Shown in pieces: positions 23,506-34,588 of a DNA stretch of 64,000 nt (position 1 is its first letter; each line of letters begins with the position of its first letter). The notes under the pieces were generated by a model that searched no databases, had not been told where the DNA came from, and worked only from the letters and a program-made list of their open reading frames with translations. Origin of the DNA: Saposhnikovia divaricata (taxonomy: Eukaryota; Streptophyta; Magnoliopsida; Apiales; Apiaceae); assembly GCA_036435485.1 (NCBI GenBank), contig CM071595.1:101362580-101426579 (forward strand), read 5' to 3'. A program made the translations under genes and the position numbers.

Positions 23506-23508
23506 ATT

Positions 23509-24524
23509 TGTTGACGGAGGAATTTGGGAACAACAAAATTCGAGGTACGTCGCCGGAAACAAGATCTGATGCGGTGTTTCTTTGCCGGAGAAAACGGTGG
23601 TGTGTGCTTGTTGAGCGTAATTGGTGGCTGAGATTGATAGGGTTAGTGGCGGCTATTTGTGAGCTCTCGACTTCCAACCCTCCAATCGGCCTACGTACCC
23701 CGGTATTTATAGGGGATCAAGCCAGACGTAGTTCTTGGAGAACAAGAAACCCAAATGGGCTTGGATAACGGACCAGCTTCCGGAATGTTCTACTATGAGG
23801 CCTAACCACAAAGGCCCAAGGCTCATCCAAGATCTCAAGACTTCACGGATAAGGAAACTTCCCCCGTCGAGGACTAGTCCTATCCGTTACCAGCTATTTC
23901 TTGATTTCAATGATGCAGGTATAGCCGTGGTTTACCCCAAGTGCAGAACGCATCCCTGTCCCCCGAATGAGAAGCACCCACCAGATAGCAGGACAGGTGA
24001 TCCAGAGCTTTTGGGTGCAAAGTGCAGGATTACTCCAAAGTTCCCCAATGAGAGCGCGCCCATTGGCTACAGGAACAGAGCTCCCAAAGCACACACCAGA
24101 AAGTCCCCATCTTTCCACCTTAGGGCGCACGGATGCCTCCCTTAGCGTCTAAGAAGGGTCCTTATATCCAGGCAAACCCCTGGAGGCCTTCTGCGACGGA
24201 CATCCCCCTCCTGAGATACGACAGGAGGGAATTCTTCAACTTATAGAATTCCAGCTTGAATGGAATCCAAGCTTGAGTGGAATCCACGCTTGAGTGGAAT
24301 CCTAGGAGAGATTTCTTCAATGTCTTCTCAGAAAATTAACTTGAATAGATTCATCCCCATATTTCACATTTAGGGCGCGCCCTAACTATAAGGAAAGCCA
24401 GGGCGCGGCCTAATTCCTCCAACTTGAGTCAAAATCCTAATTTATTCTAGAATTCCCCCAAATTGAACCCACATTTGGCCCGAATCCATCTTGAAAATAC
24501 CCGAACCGAATTTTGGCTATAACA
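23509..24524 (-). repeat. 5' LTR of the Tat element (element orientation)
   Basis: Same length (1016 bp) and nearly the same sequence as 11712-12727. On the minus strand a TATA box (CTATAAATACC, plus coordinates about 23702-23712) lies in the LTR and should drive gag-pol. One perfect GGGCGCGCCC sits at 24373-24382. Confidence 0.95.
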
Positions 24525-25428
24525 AAAATCAACATCGACATTGGGTGAATTGTAAGCCTGTTGAGGATATAAGTACCTGGAACTATCAGATAATTGAGAG
24601 GAATTAGGCTGGTTACGACAACTTTTGGATTCTGGAAACTCTGAATATCTAATGATGGTAAAATCAGTCTTAACTTCAAAAGATTCAATTGCCACTACTT
24701 GCAATTGTGACTCTAATCTGAATTTTCATATTAGCCCTTTAGTATCTACATTCATTGACAGTATATTAAAACATAAATCCTGAATTTCACTTTCTAAAGA
24801 AACAAGTGGATCTCTTTCTGAATAGATTAAAACAAGAATGCTCCCTGAAATCAACTGACTTCAACAAATAGGCAAGCTAGCATGATCATGGATCCATCTA
24901 CCTCTACTGGTGGTGCAAATATCTGTCTACTTGTTCCTTAATTAGCATATGTCCAATTATTGCAGAAGTATAAGTCGGCTACCTCTGTTGATCTACATCC
25001 AAGCATAATCAAGAGATGCTACCTCTGATTTATTTCTTTGCTCAGTCGACTGAATTTCATCACTAAGTTTCGTTCCTGAATTACTGTGCATTATAGATCT
25101 ACTGTAGTTGAATATGCTACTGACAGGCCAGAAGTGTCTGATTTCTGCTTGCAAGGTCCATTAGAGATTGTCATACTTGTCAGAGCTGGTTGCCTCTTTT
25201 AGGCATGCATTCCCTTGAGAAACATTCAAAACTTGCGAACTGGAATCTAAAATAAATTTGGGGAAAAAGAAATAGCTAAACAGTCACACTACTTACCAGG
25301 ATGCTGGTGGTGGAAGGAGAACAGATTTACATTTACTAAGCTACTTTTGGTGGAGAGCCCGTCACACTACTTACCAGAGTTTTCCAGACAGAAGATTCCA
25401 CTATACTATCAGAACAGATGTCAACATT
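24525..25428 (-). pseudogene. upstream exons of the decayed host gene split by the Tat element
   Basis: The exon 24525-24717 starts after an acceptor (TTCAG) and is open to the Tat boundary. Removing the element and one target-site copy joins codon TTT (24527-24525) to CAA at 11706. The frame then stays open for 27 more codons to a TAG at 11623-11625, so the insertion is inside an exon. Farther upstream, 25375-25428 is an 18-codon segment bounded by TGCAG and CTG/GTAAGT. Serine-rich open pieces lie between about 24990 and 25246 in different frames. The product resembles nothing I can name securely; with the 3' part it may be CNOT4-like. Frame breaks favour a pseudogene. Confidence 0.5.
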
Positions 25429-26032
25429 CTGCACCAGCATAAAAATTAGAAAAAGGGTGTCATGGCAACCCGCCTATAAAATGTAATCAGTGGTTAGTGA
25501 TCTAAACCTTGATGACTAACTGTACCACTTCGAAAGAATTACTCTCCAGATCCTTTAACAGCACTTTTCTATAATCCACTTGTACACCAACTCCAAAGCA
25601 TCCAAAAAATGGAGCAAATATTAAATTATTGTCACAAGAAAAAAACCCACAGAGCACAAGACCAACACATACAGATCTTACATTTGTTGAATTTCTACTA
25701 TTAGATACACCTAACAAAGAACAGTTGTTAGTGCAGAATCATCTCCCGGCCAAAGTAATACATTTCCCGAACGACGTTGCAGTTCAATTTTAGCACCTGT
25801 AATCTGTTGAACTCTACTCCTTCAAGTTGACTATGTAAGTTAATTAGCCAGACAATAGACAGCTAAATGAAAGACTGGAAGATCAAGCAAGACTTTTTTA
25901 ATAGACCATGCTAAATATATATGACAGATACAAGGTATGATATATAGAAAACTAAAAAAGGCTTTTGAGATTAAATCACACCTATCCACTAGAGTCTACA
26001 ACTTACATAAACCCAACCACACCCATCATTAA
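25429..26032. other. intergenic region 3' of the PPR gene
   Basis: No ORF or repeat is supported. Part of it should be the 3' UTR of the minus-strand PPR gene. Further exons of the damaged gene could be hidden here. Confidence 0.5.
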
Positions 26033-28540
26033 TTAAGACAAATCTCCTGTATCAGATCGTCTCATTGATGCCTTTTGGTATCTCAATTTCTCAATCTCCC
26101 TCTCTAGATAGTCCAGGGTTGTATCTGTGACATGATTAGGTGCACAGCCTGCATCCAGCATCATCTTTAAGCACTTGTATGCGTCCTTTAATCTGCCCGC
26201 TTTGCTATGAACCTCAATGAGAGTATTATATGTAACAACGTCAGGGTTTATTCCGCTGCCTTTCATCTGTCCAAAAAGTTTGTTTGCTTCGTCAATTCGA
26301 CCAGCCTTCCCAAGGGCATTAATCAGAGTATTATACATCACGATGTCAAGATAACCGCCCTGCTTTAGTAGCTTTTCTAGAACAGCACTGGCAAGATCAG
26401 CTCTTCCCAATTTACCAAGCCCTTGAATAATCATGTTGTATGTTGCTATGTCTGCATGGCAAACTTTTTCATCCATTTCTTGAAGAACACCCCAAGCTTC
26501 ATTGAGATAACCCTTCTTTACAAAGGAACTCAGAAGGGAATTATAAGTGTAACTCACAGGGTTGACACCCATATCACTAAAAATCTCAAACAACTTACAT
26601 GCCAAACTTAGCTTTCCCTTGGCCAAGAAAATAGACAAGTATGTATTGACCATGTCAATATCAAACGAATCAGTGCCTTTCTCTTCAATTCGTTTAGCTC
26701 TAGACAGAAAAAAAAGTGAAGACGAATGCTCTTTAGAAGCGACTTGTTCTGCTAACAAATCCATATATGGCGATGAAGACCATGGGTCAACATCAACAGT
26801 GGAAGTTTCCTTGTCATTTTGACCAACTCCCTCTATGCCAAGATTCACATCATTCCCTCCGGTAGTCGAACTTACAAATTGCAATATGTCAAAAAATTTA
26901 CCTTTGGAAGGAAAGATTGGTGTATAATCCTTTTCTCTGCTCTGTGGACCTTTTACTGATACTTCCATATTAGCCTTCCACTTAAGAACAGCTGGCACTA
27001 AATTGCCACCCCTAACATGCTTCATAAGTCTATCTGTCCATTCCCAGCGGTCATGCTTGTAAAGTGCAATTAAGAGTGATGTTATAGTAACTAAATCCAC
27101 CAGAAATCCCCTAACTTCCATCTCCTTCACTAACTCCAACGCTTCCTCAAGCTGACCGTCCCTTGAAACATGCATAATGACAATGCTGTAAGTTATCCCG
27201 TCCACAAACTGGCCTTTCTTTTTCAAATCAGAGAACAGAGTATATGCAGCTTCACCTCTTCCATTTTTAAATAACCCGTCAATTAGGATGTTATGCGTCC
27301 AACATGAGGCTTTCACTCCCTCATCAATCATCTTCTCATACAGATTGCATGCTTCTGTAAGTTTCCTTGCCTTGAGAAACCCATCTAGAAGGGAGTTGTA
27401 AACAACAGTATCTGGACGGAAGCCATTATACTGCATCTCATTTAATATCTTTGTTGCATCATCTATCAGGTAAGACTTGGAGCATCCTTGAATAAGAATG
27501 CGATAACTGAAGGCATCAGGCACATGACCAGAGCCTTTCAGTTCCTCCCAGACAAGGAGCGCATCCTTCGTTTTCCCAGTCGAGCAGAGCACATGAAGAA
27601 GGCTATTATACGTGCACAAGTCAGGACCATACGAACCGCTGGAGCCAAGGCTCTTTTCCTTCATCTCTTTGAAGAGTCTCAGGGACATAGCCAGATCACC
27701 CCAACTCCCAAAGGCATGAATACATATATTGTAACCCCATGTGTCCAACAAAGAGTTGTACTTCTCTCTCACTTTATCAAAAACTTCTCTAAATTTTTCC
27801 TTCATCTCCGCTTTCCGAAGAGCAACAAACAGCTCGTTACAGGCAAAAGCACTGGGGAAGACATTATGGTTATCGTTATTTCCATGGCCAATGTCACTGC
27901 TATTAACATTTGATGCATCTAAAAGCTTGAAAAATATAGTTAAGGCGAGATCTAGCTGATCATTACGAACAAGTGCAACGAGGACAGAGTTATATATGTC
28001 AAGGTTCAAGTGGCCGGTAGTGGTCTTCATTTCAAAATCATTTTCATAATAATCCAAGATTTTAAGTGCAGAATTGAACTTCCCACATCGGATAAAAGCA
28101 TCAAGGAGCAGTTTATAAGTTTCGGAATCAAGGACAACCTCATCTTGCTTCATAAAGCTGAGTAGGTTGAGGATATCTTCGAGAAGTTGGTGCTGCTGTT
28201 GATTTTTGTGGCAGTGAAGGCAAACACTTCGGATTATTTGGGAGTATGCTTGTGCAGAGTGCTTGTAATTGGGCCTATCAGAGCACCATTGAAAGAAACT
28301 CACCTTCTTTGATATGTCAACAGAGTTACGTCGGAGAACTTGGAGTACAAGACTTTCGGAAAGGGGAATCAAGTCCCCATCTAGGTTACATGTTCCTCCG
28401 TTCCCAGATAGTGCCTTAGCAATGGAAGCAATTATAAGGAAGCTCCCAAGTTTAGTTGAAGTAGTCGTATTACTAATATTTCTCCTCAAGAATAGATAAG
28501 CAGAAACCATATCCTGTTTGCCGTTGCAGATAGAATACAT
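26033..28540 (-). CDS. pentatricopeptide repeat protein, At4g01570-like
   Basis: An intronless 835-residue protein. Tandem 35-residue PPR motifs (e.g. DLCTYNSLLHVLCSTGKTKD, DIVMYNTLINALGKAGRIDE) form two blocks, about residues 135-480 and 625-805. They are joined by a linker with DYTPIFPSKGKF and DPWSSSPYMDLLAEQ. This architecture and linker match, from memory, the P-class protein Arabidopsis At4g01570 (about 805 residues). PPR proteins bind organellar RNA in a sequence-specific way, and the basic, Ser-rich N-terminus would suit an organelle transit peptide. The start is the first ATG after an in-frame TGA a few codons upstream. No lesions; this is the only clearly intact host gene here. Confidence 0.92.
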   Translation of the reverse strand: MYSICNGKQDMVSAYLFLRRNISNTTTSTKLGSFLIIASIAKALSGNGGTCNLDGDLIPLSESLVLQVLRRNSVDISKKVSFFQWCSDRPNYKHSAQAYSQIIRSVCLHCHKNQQQHQLLEDILNLLSFMKQDEVVLDSETYKLLLDAFIRCGKFNSALKILDYYENDFEMKTTTGHLNLDIYNSVLVALVRNDQLDLALTIFFKLLDASNVNSSDIGHGNNDNHNVFPSAFACNELFVALRKAEMKEKFREVFDKVREKYNSLLDTWGYNICIHAFGSWGDLAMSLRLFKEMKEKSLGSSGSYGPDLCTYNSLLHVLCSTGKTKDALLVWEELKGSGHVPDAFSYRILIQGCSKSYLIDDATKILNEMQYNGFRPDTVVYNSLLDGFLKARKLTEACNLYEKMIDEGVKASCWTHNILIDGLFKNGRGEAAYTLFSDLKKKGQFVDGITYSIVIMHVSRDGQLEEALELVKEMEVRGFLVDLVTITSLLIALYKHDRWEWTDRLMKHVRGGNLVPAVLKWKANMEVSVKGPQSREKDYTPIFPSKGKFFDILQFVSSTTGGNDVNLGIEGVGQNDKETSTVDVDPWSSSPYMDLLAEQVASKEHSSSLFFLSRAKRIEEKGTDSFDIDMVNTYLSIFLAKGKLSLACKLFEIFSDMGVNPVSYTYNSLLSSFVKKGYLNEAWGVLQEMDEKVCHADIATYNMIIQGLGKLGRADLASAVLEKLLKQGGYLDIVMYNTLINALGKAGRIDEANKLFGQMKGSGINPDVVTYNTLIEVHSKAGRLKDAYKCLKMMLDAGCAPNHVTDTTLDYLEREIEKLRYQKASMRRSDTGDLS

Positions 28541-29382
28541 TCCGCTATTGCTTCACATAATTTGGTCTTCCCCCGCAAACCATAATCACCTGATCTCTGA
28601 TTATATGTAAAAACAAATATTTTACTAAGTAAATACCATGTCGACGAATCAATGCTTACGTAAGTAACACAATGATTACTTCTGTCTCCTATGAAATCGG
28701 GTCCAAATTTTCATACACAATGCAGTAGCTTATAAATTAATAATTAACAAGAGCCTAAGGAAAGTTACGGGTAGCAATGAGCTTATATAGCATACATTTC
28801 GAATATTTCCCATAGCAATCAGCAAACATTCCATGTAGCACGAGAGAAATTTCTCCGTTTCTGTATGTATGTTTATAGAGTTGATTGGTTTTTAGATGGT
28901 AATGTAGTGACACCGCAAAGTGTTTGCATGTATAAACTAAAAGACAATTACTCGGGATGAAACTTCACAGGGGACTTTGATCAAACAGTGTGTGCTCATT
29001 TCAAAAAAAACAAGGAAGAACGGAGCCTGCAATTTATGGCAAATTAACAGAATATTATCAATATGTTACCTCAGTTGTGATATCTGAAAGCAGTGGGCAT
29101 CAACTGATTACTTGAAATCTCTGATTTGTGTGTGTTATATCTTACATGTACTAAACGTAAACACCAACATTTTATTATTGCCAACTTGAAACAAAAACAG
29201 TTCCATTTTGGTTTTATCGCGGGATGTCAGGTAAAAATGACATCAAAGACAATTTTCTTTGAATTACTTCGTGCAGTTTTATTTATTTTTAATTACTAAA
29301 ATATTATATATGATAATTTTTTTTTGTAAGATATAAAGAATGAATTAAATTATATCCCATTATAACCTATATTATATCCTAT
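28541..29382. other. upstream region of the PPR gene
   Basis: Non-coding. It should contain the promoter of the minus-strand PPR gene, but I see no TATA box or other motif I would defend. Confidence 0.5.
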
Positions 29383-29893
29383 TATATATTATTATATAAT
29401 AAGAATAAGTGGGATAATAAACAAGTATTACTATAGGTCAAGGGCTCGACTCCTAAAAACAACACGTATTTTATAAATTAAATTTAAAGTCACTAATACA
29501 AAGCTTAATTAATAAGTGCATTCAGTTTACACTTTTGATTTGTTTATGCCTCGATCTAAAAATTTTCTAATCATATTCAGTCTATGCTTGCTTTTGTGAA
29601 TAAATACGTGTGTAGTTAATAGTTAATTAATTATATCTTAATAAATCTATTATATAATAAGAGTAGGAGGATAATAAACAAGTGCTACCATAGGTCAAGA
29701 GTTCGACTCCTAAAAACAACATATATTTTATAAATTAAATTTAAAGTCACTAATATAAAGCTTAATTAATAAGCACATTGAGTTTACACTTTTGATTTGT
29801 CTATGCCTCGGTCTAAAAATTTTCTAATCATATTCTATGCTTTCTTTTGTGAATAAATACGTGTGTAGTTATTAGTTAATTATATCTTAATAT
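29383..29893. repeat. two direct copies of a 257-bp AT-rich unit
   Basis: GGATAATAAACAAGT, ATAGGTCAAG and TTCGACTCCTAAAAACAAC recur with a 257-bp shift (for example CTCGACTCC near 29445 and TTCGACTCC near 29702). Each unit carries a word like a tRNA B box. It starts with TATATAATAAGNGTA-like sequence also seen near 30165, 30312 and 31005, perhaps ends of degenerate Helitrons. Confidence 0.75.
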
Positions 29894-29896
29894 ATA

Positions 29897-30145
29897 CTCC
29901 CTCTGTCCCCCTTGGTTCTTTACTTTGGGGGACGTAATTCTGACACGAATTTTAAGGTACATTTTGCGGATAGTTTTATAACTTATTTTAAAATTTTCTT
30001 TTTTTGTATAAAAATAGAATTGTTCTATTTTTATACAAAAAAAGAATATTTTAAAAATAAGTTATGAAACTATACTTTTTAGAAGCCTTAAAATGCGTGT
30101 CAAGCAGTTAAAAAAAATGTAAAGAAATGAGAGGGACATAGGGAG
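29897..30145. mobile_element. Stowaway-type MITE with long internal palindrome
   Basis: Starts CTCCCTCTGTCCC and ends GGGACATAGGGAG, flanked by TA. The interior holds a near-perfect palindrome of about 80 bp around TTCTATTTTTATAC (about 29975-30065), so the element could fold on itself. Confidence 0.88.
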
Positions 30146-30147
30146 TA

Positions 30148-31079
30148 ATAAAATTAAGATGAATTATATGCTTATATAATAAGCGTAACAGGGATTTTAT
30201 CCAGAATTTTGGTTCTTTAATTTTGGTCAATGGATAAAAAAAGAGTACAACCATAGGTTGAGTGTTCGATATTCATTTACAACAATTTTAAAATATAATT
30301 TATATCCTTTATATAGTAGGCGTATAGCATTATCAAAATTTTAGAAACCGACCCCTCAAAACTACATATTAATATTATTATACCTAAACTCTTTAGAAGG
30401 ACCTATATAATGAATTAGCGGGTTAACTCCATGTATCATCAAAATTACACGGATGGATATTCCAAACTACATGCAAAAGAATTTAGAAAGATTGATCAAC
30501 GAGTATATTACTAAGATGTACGAACTGATCCCTAACAATTACGTATATGAAACTTATTTATTTAATTAATTCTATAGTATTAGATAGTATCATATATCAT
30601 TTGTAGATTTTACAGCTTACATGAAACTTACAAATATACTTTTAATTAAGTGATGAGTTAGCAATTATCATCCACTTGGAATTATCGATAAATTAAAAAG
30701 AAAAAAGAAAGTTACAAATTTGTACGTTAAAAATTCTATTTTAATAAGGATATTTACGTATATTTAGTTGAAATTATTATGATATACTTTTTAGTATTTA
30801 AATAGAATTCCATTAACAACCAAATACATTTTTTAATATTAGATCTAACGGTTAACAACTGTCTATCCTAAACTTTTACGGTCCTTATCGTTTCGATGAA
30901 AAAAAAAATGAATCCAAATCCTTATCGAACATAAATTAGTAAAATAAGAAATTGTTCTATTAATGTTTATACCCTACATATCTTTATATCTAATTATATC
31001 CTTATATACAATAAGCGTAAGAGCAATATTATCCATAATTTTGGTCCCTTATTTTAGTTACTATATCGTCAAAATAACC
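30148..31079. other. AT-rich repeat-like stretch
   Basis: Words such as CTTATATAATAAGCGTAA recur at 30172, 30311 and 31005 and suggest old Helitron or other repeat fragments. No gene. Confidence 0.4.
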
Positions 31080-31391
31080 TCAACCGTCGAATATAATAAT
31101 TTCAAAAATAGACGATCAAGATTATATCATAATAAAAAAAATTCTAATTTAAAAAGGATATAATTAAAAAAGGTTGTATTAGAATTGAATTTTAAAAAGA
31201 AAATTATAATCTGAAAAGGATATAATTAAAAAAAGTTGTATTAGAATTGAATTTTATTTATTTATTAATATTAAGAAAAGTTCACATTTACTATATCGAT
31301 TCTATCTCGAGATCTAAAAATCAGATTTTGATTATTTTACAATCCACGAGAAACTCATAGAATTATCTTTAATTAAGTGATGATTTAATAA

Positions 31392-31861
31392 TGTTATGCC
31401 ATAATTTTGGCATGTATAATAACCTCCCAAATTTCTAATATTTACTAATTATTAATTCAGATTAATATTTATTGCTTAACCGCTAAGAATATCCTCTCTC
31501 TAAAACGAGAAAAAAAATCAATCTTAATCAATCAATAACGGAAAATATCCTCAAAAGATATTTTTCAAATCAGGAAGATATCACAACGCCAAGATTAAAT
31601 CAGATAAAATCAGTAATTACCACATTAACGAAGTTTATCCCTAAAGTCTCTCGGGGATAGACACAATTACGCAGAACTATGTGGGCTTGATCCTATATAA
31701 ACATAGGTACGTAGGCATCTTGGCAGAATATATGGGATCTGATACACGAGACAAATCGAGACACCTACCAAGTCCAGCCTCTCTTTTCTCATAAACCCTA
31801 ATCCCCTAAAACAACCAAATACTCGTAATTTTCGTGTTGTTACGAAATTCCTCCAATAACA
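31392..31861 (+). repeat. 5' LTR of the non-autonomous element
   Basis: 470 bp, TGTTATGCC...AATAACA. Relative to the 3' LTR it has an extra segment near 31510-31565 and lacks about 25 bp near the CTCGTAATTT word, so the element is not very young. A TATA-like CTATATAAACAT lies near 31690. Confidence 0.92.
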
Positions 31862-31863
31862 TT

Positions 31864-31880
31864 TGGCGCTAGAAAGATGG
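31864..31880 (+). promoter_or_regulatory. primer binding site of the non-autonomous element
   Basis: TGGCGCTAGAAAGATGG, two bases after the LTR. Its first 11 bases equal those of the Tat element primer site at 23488-23505. Confidence 0.8.
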
Positions 31881-32297
31881 CAAATTTTCGTTTGTGGAGG
31901 ACAAACGAATATCACTTTCAATGGGGTTAAAGGTTTTTTCTTACACCCCGGGATAAGGCAGTGGAAAAAAATAAATAAAACATGGCGGCTCGGAGCATGA
32001 AAGACCGTACAACAGCGGCATCAATTTAGTGGCTATAAAGGGCTTCGGCGATGTGAAACAAGGCTGCGATTGTTAGGGAAAAAAAAAGAAATTGCACAAC
32101 CTGGACGTGCACATGGTACTAAAAAAACAGCAGTAGCTAAAGATAAAGAAAAAGATAAAAGAATATGCATACACGTATCAATGGATTAAAGAACATGGCG
32201 GGGGCTAACACAAGTAGAAGAAGGTGAAAGGCTGGAAGCTAAAGAGGTGGAAGGCTGGAAGCTAAAGATCAGAAATTGAAGACAAGCAAGCAGCAAC

Positions 32298-32875
32298 TAG
32301 GGCTGAGCATTCGGTTCGGTTAACCGAATACCGAACCGAAATAACCGAAATAATTCGGTTCGGTTAACCGAACCGAAATATTTCGGTTTTAATTCGGTTA
32401 TGGTATTTTCAGTAATTCGGTTATTCGGTTATTTCGGTTTTTTAACCGAAATAACCGAATTATCGAATTTACCGAAATATATAATAAAATATTTATATTA
32501 ATATTAACTCCTCTTATTTCTTAATTCCTTTATCATTATTTTATATGTAAAATAATAATATTTATATTTTATATGTAAAATAAAATTTTTTTATATGTAA
32601 ATTAATAATTTTTATATTTTATATGTAAAATAATAATTTTTTATATGTAAAATAATAATTTTTTATATGTAAAATAATAATATTTTTATGTTTATATTTA
32701 ATATGAAAAATAAAATATATAAATATATATAATTCCGTATTTCGGTAAAATAACCGAAATAACCGAAATAAATATTTCGGTTTGGTATTCGGTTCTAATA
32801 TTTGGCCTTATTCGGTATTTCGGTTATTTCGGTATTCGGTAATTCGGTTCGGTTATAACCGAATAATCAGCCCTA
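32298..32875. mobile_element. non-autonomous hAT element, 578 bp, nested
   Basis: Ends TAGGGCTGA and TCAGCCCTA are perfect inverted repeats, with an exact 8-bp target duplication GCAGCAAC (32290-32297 and 32876-32883). Subterminal arrays of TTCGGTT/AACCGAA occupy both sides, and the centre is AT-rich with TTTTATATGTAAAATAATAA repeats. It sits in the interior of the non-coding LTR element and so inserted after it. No transposase. Confidence 0.95.
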
Positions 32876-34131
32876 GCAGCAACGGAAACTAATCAAGGCA
32901 AGGTGGTGGGACCTGTGAGGCAAAAGCGCTACAGCAACTAACATTTGCACAGCACCTTAAAATCAGTCCGACCCGGCTTGCAAAAATAAAGATAAGCTTT
33001 TATTTTTCTCCTCGATTTATTTTTTACAATTATAAATATTATTTTAATCGTGCACAAATATCTTGCCATGCATGCATATGATTTATGTTTTTTAAATATT
33101 TTTAGAAAAAATATTTAGTATTTAAAATTCGTGCGAGTCCATTTCAAAAAAAAAAATAATTTCGTGGGAGTAATATATTTTAATGCTTGTAAAATTATTG
33201 CGATTTGGAAAATATCGTACGAGATATTTATGTTGAGTAATTGTGGATAATTATGTTGATGAATTACGGATTTATTTTGCAATCCCGTACGAGCTGCATG
33301 ATTTGAAGAAAAAATTATATATGCGAGACGCATAATTTTGAAAAAGATTTTCTCCAAAAAAGGGCATTATATTTGAAGAAAATAAATATCGTGACATTCT
33401 TAAAAGAGCATATTTATTATTGCGTATGGATTTATAAAATATTTTTCATATATCGTCGCGATAGTACATATATGTCAAAAAAATTTACAAACTTGCGAAC
33501 TGAATTGTTAAGTAGGGTAGCCTAGACGAGCTATAAATTTTGCAATACTACACGCTTGAGCAAAGTGCAGCACCCTTTGGATTATTATTGAAGGCCCATG
33601 AAGAGATCTCTCAAAATCGCATGGGTAGGAAGGCATCCCTATGCAAAATATCTTTAAGACTTCATAGCGCAGCTAACCCAACAAGGGACGCATGCAAGGT
33701 TCGCTAGGAAATCTCAGCATAGCCAGCCCAAGAAGGGACGCGTGTGAGGTTCGCCAGGATTATATCTACATCTTTTATTAATGACCCCGCAAGACACATC
33801 CTTATGTGATTGCATCAGACACTTGAATAGCGTGTACGCCAATTCGGGATAGATACAAGCGCCAAGGTCCTAACTAGACAATAAGGATCGCAAAGGATTT
33901 CAAAAATATTATTCATGCTCGCACATTTGAAACCTTGGCAAATATATATCTTATACTAGTCATCGCATGCTATCACACTTGCATCTGCATACGCTTAACG
34001 AGCACTGTGGTGTTCTAAATGTTTTGCCAATCATCTATTTTCAGCTGTTTCAGCGACTTAAGAAATTTGGAAGCTTGAAGAATGCTTAGTTCTCCACTGC
34101 AGCAAGCTACACTGAAGAACTGGGGGCTAGT

Positions 34132-34588
34132 TGTTATGCCATAATTTTTGGCATGTATAATAACCTCCCAAATTTCTAATATTTACTAATTATTAATTCA
34201 GATTAATACTTATTGCTTAACTGCTAAGAATATCCTCTCTCTAAAATGAGGAAAAAATCAATTCAAATCAGGAAGATATCACAATGCAAAGATTAAATTA
34301 GATAAAATCAGTAATTACCACATTAACGAAGTTTATCCCTAAAGTCTCTTGGGGATAGACACAATTACGCAGAACTACGTGGGCTTGAACTTATATAAAC
34401 ATAGGTACGTAGGCATCTTGACAGAATATATGGGATCCGATACACGAGACAAATCGAGACACCTACCAAGTCCAGCCCTTCTTTTCTCATAAACCCTAAT
34501 CCCCTAAAACAACCACATACTCGTAATTTCGCTCTACTATTCCAGCAAACCTCCGATTTCGTGTTGTTACGAAATTCCTCCAACAACA
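34132..34588 (+). repeat. 3' LTR of the non-autonomous element
   Basis: 457 bp, starts TGTTATGCC after GGGGGCTAGT and ends CCAACAACA, followed by the AATAA target copy. Very similar to 31392-31861 apart from two larger indels and scattered substitutions. Confidence 0.92.

Larger units (their letters stand above)
11712..24524 (-). mobile_element. near-complete Ty3/gypsy Tat-type LTR retrotransposon, 12.8 kb
   Basis: Two 1016-bp LTRs bound an 10.8-kb interior read on the minus strand: primer site, gag, protease, RT, RNase H, a second archaeal-type RNase H, integrase, a long 3' region and a polypurine tract. The dual RNase H and lack of a chromodomain place it in the Tat lineage. The LTRs differ at about two positions by eye, so insertion is recent (order of 0.1 million years if a common plant rate of 1.3e-8 is assumed). 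Flanks AAATT and AAAAT match at 4 of 5. The 3' region carries an extra gene on the opposite strand. Confidence 0.95.
31392..34588 (+). mobile_element. non-autonomous LTR retrotransposon without coding domains (LARD-like), 3.2 kb
   Basis: LTRs 31392-31861 and 34132-34588 start TGTTATGCC and end AACA. A primer site follows the first LTR and GAACTGGGGGCTAGT precedes the second. An exact 5-bp target duplication AATAA flanks the whole (31387-31391, 34589-34593). The 2.3-kb interior has no gag or pol similarity that I can see, so it must be mobilised in trans. LTR ends, TATA region (GCTTGATCCTATATAAACAT ... GGTACGTAGGC) and primer site resemble the Tat element, a likely helper family. Confidence 0.92.

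Noticed and set aside
26423..27959. Plus-strand frames over the PPR gene
   Set aside because: Shadows of the long minus-strand PPR coding sequence.
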